Assembly (NCBI RefSeq): GCF_030285625.1
Contig: NZ_CP127294.1
Coordinates: 6,852,001 to 6,916,000 of the forward strand
Length of the DNA stretch: 64,000 nt
Reading direction: 5' to 3'
Source: Amycolatopsis sp. 2-15
GTDB lineage: Bacteria > Actinomycetota > Actinomycetes > Mycobacteriales > Pseudonocardiaceae
Position 1 is the first letter of the stretch. Each line of letters begins with the position of its first letter. Shown piece after piece: positions 44,059 to 53,014 of this stretch. The translations under genes were made by a program, and so were the position numbers. The notes beneath the pieces were generated by a model. It did not search any database and was not told where the DNA came from. It was given only the letters and a program-made list of their open reading frames with translations.

Positions 44059-45245
44059 GCGAGCTCGGCGTCGCGGAAGGCGGCGGGCGAGAGCTGCCAC
44101 CACACCACCGCGGCGCCGGCCAGCTGGATCAGCGCGCTCATCACCCACACCGCGCGCAGGCTCACGTGCGCGGCGACGAACCCGCCCGCGAGCGCGCCGA
44201 GCGGCGTCAGGCCCCACGCCAGAGCACGGTGGCTGGTGAGCACGCGGCCCAGCAGCGGCGACGGCGTGAAGCGCTGGCGTGAGGACTGGGAGCAGACGTT
44301 CCACACGAGTGTGGTCGCCGTGAGGAACACGAGCACCAGTCCCACGACCGGCGGCCACGGCGGCACCACGGCGATCGCCAGCTGCGCCACCACCCCGCAG
44401 CTCTGCGCCAGCCGCATCGACCACGAGTAGCCCAGCCGCTGCACCACCCGGTCGACCACGAACGACGACGCGACCCAGCCGACCGCCAGGCACGCCATCA
44501 GCCCGCCGTAGCCGACGGGGCCGAGGTGCAGCACCTGCGTCGCGAAGAGCACGAGCATCGCGTTGCTCGCGCTCGCCGCGAACGACCCGAGCGCGACGGT
44601 GATCGTGATCGACCGCAGCAGCGGCGTGCCCACCAGGTACCGCAGCCCTTCGCCGATGTCCCGCAACGGGTGCGCCGGCGACTTGACCGGCGGCGGCGAC
44701 GGAATCCCCCGGACCAGAGCGAAAGCCACGACCGCGGCCACCGTGGCGCCCCACGCCGGGAGCCCCGCCCCGATCCCGAGCAGCACCCCGGTGAACGGCG
44801 GGACGACGAACTGCACCAGCCCCCGGTCGATCACCTGCAGCCGCGCGTTCGCCGCCGCCAGCCGGTCGGGCCCCACGACGTCCGGCACGAGCGCGCCGCT
44901 GGCCCCGTCGCCGAACACCGACGCCGTGGTGACCACGAACGCCACCACCGCCACCACCGGCAGGCTCAGCGCGTGCAGCGACCCGGCCACGGCGAGCGCC
45001 ACGGCGGCCGCGGTGAGCACGGCGTACGCCCCCGCCAGCACCGCCGTCCGCCGCACCCGGTCGATCACCACACCCGCGAACAACGACAACACCAGCCACG
45101 GCGCCTGCCCGGCCACCGTCACCAGCGAAATCTCCCGCGGGTCGGTCGTGATCGACACGGCCAGCAGCGGAATCGCCGACAGCACCAGGCCTTCCCCCGC
45201 CGACCCGAACACCGCGACCAGCTGCAACCGCCCCCACGACCCCAT
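44016..45245 (-). CDS. MFS transporter, MFS_3-like efflux pump
   Basis: This 409-residue protein has about 12 membrane segments with the loop [19 protein letters not shown] near residues 57-75 and [20 protein letters not shown] near 125-144, both typical of the MFS_3/EntS-like group also seen at 9943-11151. The last third includes [20 protein letters not shown]. It starts at an ATG facing a 180-bp gap that holds a coding remnant. Its 3' end overlaps msrA on the other strand. Substrate unknown. Confidence 0.88.
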   Translation of the reverse strand: MGSWGRLQLVAVFGSAGEGLVLSAIPLLAVSITTDPREISLVTVAGQAPWLVLSLFAGVVIDRVRRTAVLAGAYAVLTAAAVALAVAGSLHALSLPVVAVVAFVVTTASVFGDGASGALVPDVVGPDRLAAANARLQVIDRGLVQFVVPPFTGVLLGIGAGLPAWGATVAAVVAFALVRGIPSPPPVKSPAHPLRDIGEGLRYLVGTPLLRSITITVALGSFAASASNAMLVLFATQVLHLGPVGYGGLMACLAVGWVASSFVVDRVVQRLGYSWSMRLAQSCGVVAQLAIAVVPPWPPVVGLVLVFLTATTLVWNVCSQSSRQRFTPSPLLGRVLTSHRALAWGLTPLGALAGGFVAAHVSLRAVWVMSALIQLAGAAVVWWQLSPAAFRDAELAQARLGSFQPGRGK

Positions 45246-45287
45246 ACCGGCGAGTCTGGTGACGCGGTCAAGCGATTTTCTTGCCGG

Positions 45288-45425
45288 TCAAGCCTTTCCG
45301 ACGGCGACGAGGTGCGCGCTGGCGTTGATCAGGTGCGGATCGCGCTCAACCGGCGCCGGCATCGCGCAGCGCGTCCGCCCACCGCATCGCGCTCCCGGCG
45401 AAAAACGGCTCCGAGGGAATCCGGT
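45288..45425 (-). pseudogene. Possible remnant of a gene tail (methyltransferase-like C-terminus)
   Basis: Downstream of the SDR stop the minus strand encodes EPFFAGSAMRWADALRDAGA in one frame and VERDPHLINASAHLVAVGKA, then a stop, in another; one indel would join them into a coherent tail of about 45 residues. The ending resembles small SAM-methyltransferases, but that is weak. No start codon or full domain remains, so it would be a leftover of a lost gene. Confidence 0.25.
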
Positions 45426-46193
45426 TCAGCCCACCGGTGACGGCGCCGTCGTGACCCAGCCGCCGTCGACGATGAGGGTCTGGCCGGTGATGTACGACGA
45501 CGCGGGGGAAGCGAAGAACAACACAGCGGCAGCGACGTCGGCCGGCTCACCGACCCGGCCCAGGGGCACGGTCTCCAGGTACTTCGCCCGCGCCGCGTCG
45601 TCGTCGACGATCCAGGCGCCGAGGGTGGTGCGGACGGCACCGGGACTGACGGCGTTGAAACGAACGCCGCGGGAGCCCCACTCGGCGGCCAGCGCGCGGG
45701 TGGCGGCTTCAGCGCCGGCGCGAAGTCCGCTGTAGACGGACAAGCCGGGAAGCCCGCGGTGGGCGGCGCCCGACGACAGGGTGATGACGCTGCCGCCGCC
45801 GCGAGCGGCCATGCCGGCGGCGGCGAGGCCGGCCAGCACAATCGGGGCGCGCAGGTACACCGCCCAGGCTTCGTCGACGTCGGCGAGCTGCAGCCGGTCG
45901 GCGAAACCCGCGCCCGTGCCGCTGCCGGCGTTGTTGACGAGGACGTCGACGGGGCCCGCGGCGGCGAGGATCTCGGCCGGGGCGTCCGGGCGTGCCAGGT
46001 CGGCGGCGACCACGTCGGCGTCGCCGGGGAGCTCGCGCGCCACCGCGGCCAGGGTCTCGACGGACCGGCCGACCAGCACCACGCGCGCGCCCGCTTCCGA
46101 CAGCACCCGGCTCACGGCGGCGCCGATCCCGCGGCTCGCCCCGGTGACGAGGGCGGTCCTGCCGGTCAGGTCGAACAGTTCGGTGATCTTCAT
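45426..46193 (-). CDS. SDR-family oxidoreductase with YxxxR in place of YxxxK
   Basis: This 255-residue protein has TGASRGIG near residues 17-24, VNNAG near 88-92, catalytic Ser in LSSGAAH and the C-terminal [13 protein letters not shown], so the fold is a classical SDR. The catalytic motif, however, reads VYSGLRAG, with Arg where Lys normally lowers the Tyr pKa. It also has TLSSG-to-GLR spacing as usual, so this is not a misread. ATG at 46193. It is divergent from an AraC regulator 81 bases away that may control it. Substrate unknown. Confidence 0.85.
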   Translation of the reverse strand: MKITELFDLTGRTALVTGASRGIGAAVSRVLSEAGARVVLVGRSVETLAAVARELPGDADVVAADLARPDAPAEILAAAGPVDVLVNNAGSGTGAGFADRLQLADVDEAWAVYLRAPIVLAGLAAAGMAARGGGSVITLSSGAAHRGLPGLSVYSGLRAGAEAATRALAAEWGSRGVRFNAVSPGAVRTTLGAWIVDDDAARAKYLETVPLGRVGEPADVAAAVLFFASPASSYITGQTLIVDGGWVTTAPSPVG

Positions 46194-46274
46194 GAGACTC
46201 ACGTTAGAACCGCTGAGCCGGACGAGTGTTACCTTCGGGTCCGCAATCGTTGTCCGATCGTCCAGGAGGACCGC

Positions 46275-47177
46275 GTGGATCCCGTGGAGGACGTGCTCAC
46301 CGCGATGCGGATCGAGCAGTCCCGGTACGTGCGGATCGAGGCCGGTGCGCCGTGGGGCATCGCCTTCCACTCGCCCGAGACCACCCGCCTCGTGCTGATC
46401 GCCTCCGGTTCGTGCGTGCTCACGGGCGAGCACGTGGGCGAACCGCGCCGGCTCGCGCCGGGCGACTGCTTCGTCGTCCGCGCCGGTGCGCAGTTCACGC
46501 TCGAGGACGAGCCCGGCCGGGAGCTCGTCGAGTGCGAAACCCTGTTCACCGAACCGGAAGGCACCGTCGCGACGCACGGCGGCACCGGCGCGCGCACCGA
46601 CATCGTGTCCGGCCGGTTCTCCTTCGACGCCACCGCGGCCGAACCGCTGTTCGCGATGCTGCCGCCCCTGTTCCTGCTCGACCTGCACGGCGAGGCCGGG
46701 GAGCAGCTGCGTTCGACGTTCGACCTGCTCGCCCGCGAGGAGGCCGGCGCGGGCCTCGGCTCCCGGCTCGTGACCAGCCGGCTCGCGGACGTGCTGTTCG
46801 TCCAGGCGATCCGCGCGTTCTGCGACATCGGGGGCGGCGACCTGGGCTGGCTCGCCGCCCAGCGCGACCCGCGCCTCGCGGCCGCCACGCGCGCGCTGCA
46901 CGCCGACCCCGCGCACCCGTGGACGGTCGAGGCGCTGGCCAATGAGGCCGGCCTTTCGCGCTCGGCGTTCGCGGCGGCGTTCCGCGCCGTGGTCGGCGAG
47001 ACCCCGCTGGGCTACCTCACGTCGTGGCGGCTGCACCAGGCGAAGCGGCTCCTGCGCGAGACCGACCTGAGCGTCGCGCAGATCGCGGCTCGGGTGGGTT
47101 ACGAGTCCAACGCCGCGCTCACCCGGGTGTTCAGCCGCCGCGTAGGAACGACGCCTGGGGCGTGGCGGCGCCGGTGA
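46275..47177 (+). CDS. AraC-family transcriptional regulator with cupin_6 ligand domain
   Basis: This 300-residue regulator has an N-terminal cupin-type sensor ([38 protein letters not shown]) and a C-terminal double helix-turn-helix ([20 protein letters not shown] and [20 protein letters not shown]). The GTG is preceded by AGGAGG at five bases. Divergent from the SDR gene, which is its likely target. The TGA lies in the left arm of a strong bidirectional hairpin. Confidence 0.9.
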   Translation: MDPVEDVLTAMRIEQSRYVRIEAGAPWGIAFHSPETTRLVLIASGSCVLTGEHVGEPRRLAPGDCFVVRAGAQFTLEDEPGRELVECETLFTEPEGTVATHGGTGARTDIVSGRFSFDATAAEPLFAMLPPLFLLDLHGEAGEQLRSTFDLLAREEAGAGLGSRLVTSRLADVLFVQAIRAFCDIGGGDLGWLAAQRDPRLAAATRALHADPAHPWTVEALANEAGLSRSAFAAAFRAVVGETPLGYLTSWRLHQAKRLLRETDLSVAQIAARVGYESNAALTRVFSRRVGTTPGAWRRR

Positions 47178-47206
47178 CCGGTCTCCCGCAAGGGAAACCG
47201 GTCACC
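47173..47206. terminator. Bidirectional terminator between the AraC and amino acid permease genes
   Basis: GGTGACCGGT (47173-47182) pairs with ACCGGTCACC (47197-47206), and TCCC/GGGA extend the stem after a C-A mismatch to close a GCAA tetraloop. It starts within the AraC stop codon region and ends eight bases before the permease stop, so it serves both convergent genes. Confidence 0.8.
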
Positions 47207-47213
47207 CGCGACC

Positions 47214-48854
47214 TCACTGCACAGCCAGCTCCAGCGCCTCCCGTTCGACCGCCGCCTTCACCTTGCCGCTGTCGACGGCGACGTTCACGGCCCAGTAGAA
47301 CACCGCCAGGCTGAACGCGATCACCACCAGCAGGTCGATCCACTCCGGCAGGACGCTGATGTTGCCCGACTCGCCGTAGCGGCCTAGATAGCCGATGAGC
47401 ACGTGGCCGGCGAGCCACGGCGCGATCCACTGCGCGGCCTTCCAGTCGATCGGGAGGCGTTCCAGCTTCGGGCTCGTCGCGCGCGCGATCAGGAACAGAC
47501 CGAAGCCGATCACGACGGCGATCATGATCTTCCACGTGATGTCGAAGCCGCCCCAGTAGATGATCAGGTTCGCGGCCACGAATCCCGCGGGCGCCAGCAC
47601 CTTCGGCATCGGCGCGCGGTACGGGCGCGGGCGGTCCGGGTCGCGTTTGCGCAGCGCGATCATCGAGACCGGGGCGAACGCGTACATCAGCGCGGTGGCC
47701 GAGGTGATCACGCTGACCAGCGACTGCCAGCTCGGGAACGGCAGGAACGCGATCTCGCCGACCACGAACGACAACCCGATCGACCACACCGGCACCCCGC
47801 GCACGTTGAGCTTGCCGAGGCCCTTCGGCAGCGTGCGCTCGCGGCCCATCGCGTAGGACAGGCGCGCCGACGTGCCGAGGTAGAGCATGCCGGTGCCCGC
47901 CGGGGAGACGAAGGCGTCGGCGTAGAGGACGTACGACAGCCAGCCCGCGCCGGCGAGGGTCGCCAGCGTGGCGTACGGGCCGAAGGAGCCTTGTGCGATC
48001 GGGTTGTCCCAGCCCTTGAGCAGCGCGGCCGGGTCGAGCGCGCCGATGAACGCGACCTCCAGCAGCAGGTAGACGATCGTGCCGATCACCATCGCGACGA
48101 TAATCGCGCGCGACAGGTCCTTCTGTGGGTCGCGCGCCTCGCCGCCGACCTGCACGGCTTGCTCGAAGCCCTGCAACGCGAACACCACGCCGACCGGCAG
48201 CGCCGCGAAGATGCCGTGGGCGCCGTGCGGGGCGAAGCCGCCGCCGGCGGTGAAGTTGCCCGGGTGGAACCGCAGCGACAGCAGCACGACCACGGTCAGC
48301 ACCGGCACCGCGGTCTTCCAGATCACCGTGGCCGAATTGCTTTCCGACAGCAGTTTCACGCCGACGAGGTTGATGAGCGTGAAGATCGCCATGAGCAGCG
48401 TCGCCCAGCCGAATCCGCTCGCGGTGAGCGTGCCCGAGGGACTCAGCAGATTCAGGTGTTCTTTGACCCAGGTGATGTTGTCGAGGTACTCGAGACTCGC
48501 CTCGACCTCCACCGGCGCCAGCGCCACCGCCTGCAGCCACGCCACCCAGCCGCCGACGAACCCGCCGAGCACTCCGTACGCGAGCGCGGGGTACCGGGCC
48601 GTGCCCCCGGCGACCGGGTAGGCGGCGCCGAGCTCCGCGTGGATCAGGGCGAGTGTCGCCATGATGATCGCGGTGAGCACCCACGACACGAGCGAGGCGG
48701 GGCCCGCCACCTTCGCCGCCTTGAGCGCGCCGAGCAGCCAGCCGGAGCCGATGATCGAGCCGAGCGAAACGAACATCAGGCCGTAGAAACCGACCGATCT
48801 GCGCATTCTCGGCGAAGTGCCCGCGGATGCGGTTTTCTGGGCGGGTTCAACCAT
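47214..48854 (-). CDS. APC-superfamily amino acid permease
   Basis: This 546-residue protein has 12 or more membrane segments; SLGSIIGSGWLLGALKAAKV near 24-43 is the conserved substrate-binding helix 1 of APC permeases, and GFEQAVQVGGEARDPQKDLS near 205-225 is the helix 6 region. It resembles GABA/glutamate-type (YbeC/YdaO-like) transporters. The ATG at 48854 follows a GAGG box. An in-frame upstream ATG is less well supported. A strong hairpin terminates it. The 293-bp gap to the next gene upstream contains no gene I can see. Confidence 0.9.
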   Translation of the reverse strand: MVEPAQKTASAGTSPRMRRSVGFYGLMFVSLGSIIGSGWLLGALKAAKVAGPASLVSWVLTAIIMATLALIHAELGAAYPVAGGTARYPALAYGVLGGFVGGWVAWLQAVALAPVEVEASLEYLDNITWVKEHLNLLSPSGTLTASGFGWATLLMAIFTLINLVGVKLLSESNSATVIWKTAVPVLTVVVLLSLRFHPGNFTAGGGFAPHGAHGIFAALPVGVVFALQGFEQAVQVGGEARDPQKDLSRAIIVAMVIGTIVYLLLEVAFIGALDPAALLKGWDNPIAQGSFGPYATLATLAGAGWLSYVLYADAFVSPAGTGMLYLGTSARLSYAMGRERTLPKGLGKLNVRGVPVWSIGLSFVVGEIAFLPFPSWQSLVSVITSATALMYAFAPVSMIALRKRDPDRPRPYRAPMPKVLAPAGFVAANLIIYWGGFDITWKIMIAVVIGFGLFLIARATSPKLERLPIDWKAAQWIAPWLAGHVLIGYLGRYGESGNISVLPEWIDLLVVIAFSLAVFYWAVNVAVDSGKVKAAVEREALELAVQ

Positions 48855-49147
48855 GGATGTGCCTCGATCCGAATGTTCGGGAACTTTGTCCGAATGATTC
48901 GCGCCAGTACCTGTTTTCAAGATTTACGGCAAGCCTCCGAATGCATTTCTGACGCGATCACAACGCGCGATTCTGGCGCGCGCACCGGCGGAGTGGAACC
49001 ATCGCCCCGTTACAAGTTAGTTTCAGTCCGGGAAACAGGACGTCTCGTGAGGTACCGACGAAGTGCTCCGGACCACGCCGGAACCGGAACAATCCCGGCG
49101 GCGTCGAGGTTGATCTCGGGCAGAACCCGGAGCCAGGAGGAACTGCT

Positions 49148-50179
49148 GTGCCGATCACCTCGGAACCGTTGCGCAAGCTGGGCTTCCTCACGATCGGGCT
49201 GTTTGACGAGGCCGATCCCGCGGCCGGTCACGAGTCGACGCTGCAGGTCATCCAGCTCGGCGAGGAGCTCGGTTTCGACAGCGCGTGGGTGCGCCACCGG
49301 CACCTGCAGTTCGGCATCTCCTCACCCGTCGCCGTTCTGGCCGCCGCCACGCAGCGCACGAGCCGCATCGAGCTGGGCACCGCCGTGATCCCCCTCGGCT
49401 GGGAAAACCCGCTGCGCCTCGCCGAAGACCTCGCCACGGTCGACGTCCTCTCCGGCGGGCGCCTCAACCCCGGCCTGAGCGTCGGCGAGCCCCGCCACTA
49501 CGACCACCTCGCGCCCGCGCTCTACCCCGACACCGCGTCGGCCGAGGACTTCAGCTACCGGCGCGTGGAGCGCCTCCTGGGCTTCATTCGCGGCGAGAAG
49601 GCCACGGACTTCAGCGGCACCGAGGGCATCGAGGAGTACTCGCCCCTCGTCCAGCCGCACTCCCCCGGCCTCGCCGACCGCCTCTGGTACGGCGGCGCCG
49701 GCACCCGCTCCGCCCGCTGGGCCGGCGAGCACCGCATGAACCTCCTGGCCAGCAGCGTCGTGCGCGTCGAAGACCCCGACGCCACCGAGATCGACTTCGC
49801 CGCCATCCAGGCCCGGCAGATCCGCGAGTTCCGCGCCCACCACCCCCTGGGCGCCGACGCCCGCGTGTCCCAGGGCCTGGTCGTCATCCCGACCGACAGC
49901 GCGACCCCCGAGCAGCGCGCGAAATACGAGGCCTACGCCGCTTTCCGCCTACCCCGCGTCGGCAAAGCCCACGGCCCTGCCCGCATGACCTTCGCCGAAG
50001 ACCTGGTGGGCACGTCGGCGTCCATCGCCGAGCGGCTGTACGCGGACGCCGCTTTCCGGGAGGTCTCGGAGGTGGCGTTCGCCCTGCCGTTCAGCTTCGA
50101 GCACGCCGACTACGTGCAGATCCTGACGGACATCGCCACCAGGTTGGGTCCGGAGCTGGGCTGGAAGCCGGCGGTCTGA
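49148..50179 (+). CDS. LLM-class flavin-dependent oxidoreductase
   Basis: This 343-residue TIM-barrel flavoenzyme of the luciferase-like family has GEELGFDSAWVRHRHLQFG near 36-55, ELGTAVIPLGWENPLRLAED near 77-96 and LSGGRLNPGLSVGEP. LYADAAFREVSEVAFALPF closes the barrel. The GTG has GGAGGAA eight bases upstream. It is monocistronic as far as can be seen. The cofactor may be FMN or F420; substrate unknown. It is only distantly similar to the NtaA-type enzyme at 7262-8590. Confidence 0.85.
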   Translation: MPITSEPLRKLGFLTIGLFDEADPAAGHESTLQVIQLGEELGFDSAWVRHRHLQFGISSPVAVLAAATQRTSRIELGTAVIPLGWENPLRLAEDLATVDVLSGGRLNPGLSVGEPRHYDHLAPALYPDTASAEDFSYRRVERLLGFIRGEKATDFSGTEGIEEYSPLVQPHSPGLADRLWYGGAGTRSARWAGEHRMNLLASSVVRVEDPDATEIDFAAIQARQIREFRAHHPLGADARVSQGLVVIPTDSATPEQRAKYEAYAAFRLPRVGKAHGPARMTFAEDLVGTSASIAERLYADAAFREVSEVAFALPFSFEHADYVQILTDIATRLGPELGWKPAV

Positions 50180-50430
50180 TCCTCGGCGCGAGAGCTCCCT
50201 CACCGGGGTGAGTTGCGGCCGGGACAACCCCGCGCGAGACGATCCGCGACTCACCCTGCGCTATGCTTCGTCGCGCACCGTGCGGGCACTGCTGGTGTCG
50301 CCCACCCGGCAACCCGGGCGACAGAACCACCGAACAGCACGAACCACTGATCGCACCCTCGTGGTGCCTGAAGAACCATGGCTGGATCCCTCCTCGCCGA
50401 GCCGGGCGGTGACGAAGGAAGGACTCTGCC

Positions 50431-51675
50431 GTGACCACTTCAGTCGCCGGACTCGCCTTGGTGCGCCGCCGGTTCACCGGTGAGACGCACCAGGAAGCCC
50501 ACAAGGCGATCAGTGCCGACCTCCCCGGCGCGACCACTCCGCGGGACGCGACGATTCCGTCCGCGCATTCCTTGCACCAGCGGGTTCTGGAGACTTCGCT
50601 CCTGCTCGCCGTCCGGTATTCCGCCCACCGATCCACCGGGCACGGGGTGTTCAGGAAGGTCAGCCCACGCCGCGACACACTCGTGGTCAGCGTGGCCGAC
50701 GATGCGGTGCCCCGGTTCTTCCGTGCGCTGCTGGCTTCTCTCGAACCGAATGAAGGCCGCGATGGCGTTCCCGGATTGCGCATCACCTTCACCGGGCCGC
50801 ACCTGGAGCTCCGGTTGCTCGATGTCGACGGCCGAGCCACGCCCTGCCGCTTCGTGGTCCGTGACATCGGAGAAAACGACTGGGCGCGGATCTGGGGAAC
50901 CATCAGGCACACGGCCTACGACGGGAAATGCGTGGACCCGCGCCTCGAGCGTTCGCCGCAGCTGAGCTCGGGCGAGCGCTACGGATACGACTTCCACTGG
51001 CAGCACTGCGGTCCGGTCGCACTCGGCAGCGCGATGCTGCGCCGCATCGGACTCGTGGCACACGCCGGCGCGATCGACGTGTGGAGCGGTTTGGGCGGGA
51101 CCGCGCTCCACCTCGAAACGGAGCAGGGTCCTTCGGTGTTCTCGCTGGTCCAAGATCTGTGCGACCCCGTGGCCGGGATCCTCGGGGAAGGCGTCGTTCT
51201 CGATGCGGCACGAGGACCGGTCGAACGTTCGGCGACATTCGCACGGATCGTCGACCGAAGCCCGACTCCGGACAGGATCGTCGGCCGGCTGCGCGACCAG
51301 GGCCGGCCCCTGCGCTCGCACCGCGCACCGCCGATCGGCCGAGCGCGGCGGCGAACCGGTGACCACCGTCCCCCGGGGCACCGACCGCCTCACCTTCCTC
51401 CAGTTGCTCGACCGGGTCCTCACCTCCGACGATCGCACTCGGCGCGCGCGGGCACTGGTCCGGACCGTTTCGCTTTCCGCGGCCGCACTGCTCTCGTCTC
51501 TCGCGCTGCTTGCGGCCAGCCTCGGTTCCGCCGGGTTCTCCGCGTCGCGACCGCCGTCGTCGCGTTGCTGAGCGCGGCAGCGGGAAGCGTCGTCGCTGCC
51601 GCGCGGCGTCAGCGGCGGAAGACGACGGCTTCCCAGGGGCGCAGCTGCGCCCCCACCGAAGCGGAGCCCCGATAG
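50431..51675 (+). CDS. Unrecognised protein with a possible frameshift near its 3' end
   Basis: The open frame gives 414 residues from a GTG preceded by GAAGGA. Up to about residue 290 it reads as an ordinary soluble protein (FFRALLASLEPNEGRDGVPG, WARIWGTIRHTAYDGK, YGYDFHWQHCGPVALG). After RLRDQGR it turns into a Pro/Arg/His-rich stretch that looks out of frame. A one-base shift near 51300 would end the gene at TGA 51360-51362, overlapping the GTG of the small membrane protein in the usual GTGA manner. Codon use is less GC-rich than the neighbours, suggesting acquired DNA. No domain is recognised. Confidence 0.5.
   Translation: MTTSVAGLALVRRRFTGETHQEAHKAISADLPGATTPRDATIPSAHSLHQRVLETSLLLAVRYSAHRSTGHGVFRKVSPRRDTLVVSVADDAVPRFFRALLASLEPNEGRDGVPGLRITFTGPHLELRLLDVDGRATPCRFVVRDIGENDWARIWGTIRHTAYDGKCVDPRLERSPQLSSGERYGYDFHWQHCGPVALGSAMLRRIGLVAHAGAIDVWSGLGGTALHLETEQGPSVFSLVQDLCDPVAGILGEGVVLDAARGPVERSATFARIVDRSPTPDRIVGRLRDQGRPLRSHRAPPIGRARRRTGDHRPPGHRPPHLPPVARPGPHLRRSHSARAGTGPDRFAFRGRTALVSRAACGQPRFRRVLRVATAVVALLSAAAGSVVAAARRQRRKTTASQGRSCAPTEAEPR
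51359..51571 (+). CDS. Small membrane protein, probably split by a frameshift
   Basis: From GTG 51359 the frame gives 70 residues: a soluble N-terminus (DRLTFLQLLDRVLTSDDRTR) and one membrane helix (SLSAAALLSSLALLAASLGS). A second helix, RVATAVVALLSAAAGSVVAA, followed by a basic tail, is encoded directly after in another frame up to 51675. Restoring one base near 51533 joins them into a two-helix protein of about 105 residues. It probably forms a pair with the preceding gene. Function unknown. Confidence 0.35.
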   Translation: MTTVPRGTDRLTFLQLLDRVLTSDDRTRRARALVRTVSLSAAALLSSLALLAASLGSAGFSASRPPSSRC

Positions 51676-51790
51676 TTCCCCAGAACCAGCGAAGCACCCA
51701 GCCAACCATCCACAGCGGACGAAGGCACGTCGAGCGGCAACCCCGACCAGTCGGCCAGCACCAACAGCCCGTGGTCACCGGAAATACGGG
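51609..51790 (-). pseudogene. C-terminal fragment of a GH13 alpha-glucosidase/trehalose-synthase-like enzyme
   Basis: About 57 residues ending at TGA 51609-51611 read GDHGLLVLADWSGLPLDVPS, a short linker, then LVLGNYRG and LRPWEAVVFRR. That is the beta-sandwich C-domain ending of GH13 enzymes (LLxNxSG, LLGNY, LxPxEAxVxR). No catalytic barrel is present upstream, so only the tail survives. It overlaps the convergent end of the unrecognised gene. Confidence 0.6.
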
Positions 51791-52045
51791 TGTGGAGATG
51801 ACGGACGCGTCGGCGATGCGCCGGTCGACGGCGTTGACCAGGTACCGGTAGGGGTCCTTGGCCGGCCGGCCGGCCGCAGCACACCCACCGCGTCGACCCG
51901 CGCGTGGAGCGCGCTGGAGGCGTGTGGCCGGCGGCTCGGCGAGATCGTGCTCGCCCGCGTCGCCTCGGCGAAGGACCCGGTACCGGAGGTCTGGCCGACG
52001 ACGATCTCCCCCGGCGACAGCGACACCGCACCCCGCGCACCGCGG
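51790..52045 (-). other. Unrecognised coding remnant upstream of the GH13 tail
   Basis: The minus strand reads SLSPGEIVVGQTSGTGSFAE and RPHASSALHARVDAVGVLRP in one frame, then KDPYRYLVNAVDRRIADASV in another. The switch falls on a run of four GGCC units (51860-51875). The two pieces look like one protein disrupted by repeat slippage, but I do not recognise it. No start codon with a ribosome site is visible. Together with the GH13 tail it fills the 555-bp stretch between 51572 and 52126. Confidence 0.3.
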
Positions 52046-52126
52046 CACGGCTGGGCTGAGCCGGGCCGTCCACTTCGGACGGCCCGGCTCCCCGGCTCAG
52101 TCGGCTCGCGTTCGGTCGGCTCGCGT

Positions 52127-53014
52127 TCAGTCGGCCCAGTAGAGCCGCATCGGGTTGTCCACCAACAGCTTCTGCCGCGCTTCGGCACTCGGCGCGATGC
52201 GGGGCACGAAGTCGACCAGCGTGCCGTCGTCGGGCATGTGGCTCTTCATGTTGGGGTGCGGCCAGTCCGTGCCCCACAGGACGCGGTCCGGGAACTCCTC
52301 CACGAGCGCGCGGCCGAAGGGCACCACGTCGTCATACGGCGGGCCGGCCACCGTGAGGCGTTCCGGGCCGGTGACCTTCACGTGGAAGTTCGGGTGCTCG
52401 CGCAGCAGCGTGCGGAAGCGGCCGAACTCCGGGCCGTCGACGGGTTTCGTCACGTCCGGGCGGCCCATGTGGTCCACCAGGACCGTGGTCGGCAGCGAGG
52501 TGAACAGGTCCCACTTCTCGGCGAGGTCCGCCGCCTCGAAGTAGATCACGATGTGCCAGCCCAGCGGCGCGATCCGGGCGACCAGGTCGTGGTAGTACGC
52601 GTCGGGCTTCGGGTCCACGAGCCGGCGCACGAAGTTCAGCCGGATGCCGCGCACGCCGGCCGCGTGCAGCCGGGCGAGCTCGTCGTCGGACTCGGTGCCG
52701 CGGATCGTCGCGATGCCGCGGGCGCGCTCGCCCGCCGCGTCGAGCGCGTCGACCAGCGCGCTGTTGTCGGCGCCGTGGCAGGTCGCCTGCACGATCACCT
52801 GGCGCTCGATGCCCAGGAAGTCGCGCAGGGCGAAAAGCTGCTCCTTGCCCGCGTCGGTCGGCGTGTACTTGCGTTCCGCCGCGTACGGAAACTTGTCACC
52901 CGGGCCGAACACATGCGTGTGCACGTCGACGGTGCCCGGCGGCAGCACGAAGGCCGGCTTCGACGGTTCCGGGTCGTAGGAGAGCCAGCCGGGGTCGGCC
53001 GTGAACGCGCTCAC
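52127..53014 (-). CDS. ligI: Amidohydrolase, 2-pyrone-4,6-dicarboxylate lactonase (LigI) type
   Basis: This 295-residue TIM-barrel hydrolase has the HxH motif in VDVHTHVFGP near 31-40, RGIRLNFVRR, LVDHMGRPD and the barrel-end Asp in VLWGTDWPHPNM. These match LigI, which opens 2-pyrone-4,6-dicarboxylate to oxalomesaconate in the 4,5-cleavage pathway; 4-sulfomuconolactonase is a close alternative. The GTG overlaps the stop of the LigJ-type gene, and it is the last gene of the operon. Confidence 0.85.
   Translation of the reverse strand: MSAFTADPGWLSYDPEPSKPAFVLPPGTVDVHTHVFGPGDKFPYAAERKYTPTDAGKEQLFALRDFLGIERQVIVQATCHGADNSALVDALDAAGERARGIATIRGTESDDELARLHAAGVRGIRLNFVRRLVDPKPDAYYHDLVARIAPLGWHIVIYFEAADLAEKWDLFTSLPTTVLVDHMGRPDVTKPVDGPEFGRFRTLLREHPNFHVKVTGPERLTVAGPPYDDVVPFGRALVEEFPDRVLWGTDWPHPNMKSHMPDDGTLVDFVPRIAPSAEARQKLLVDNPMRLYWAD

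Noticed and set aside
50180..50430. Inverted repeat GGTGAGT/ACTCACC as an attachment site or mobile-element end
   Set aside because: Arms are only seven bases with a long spacer, and no integrase, transposase or target duplication is seen nearby.
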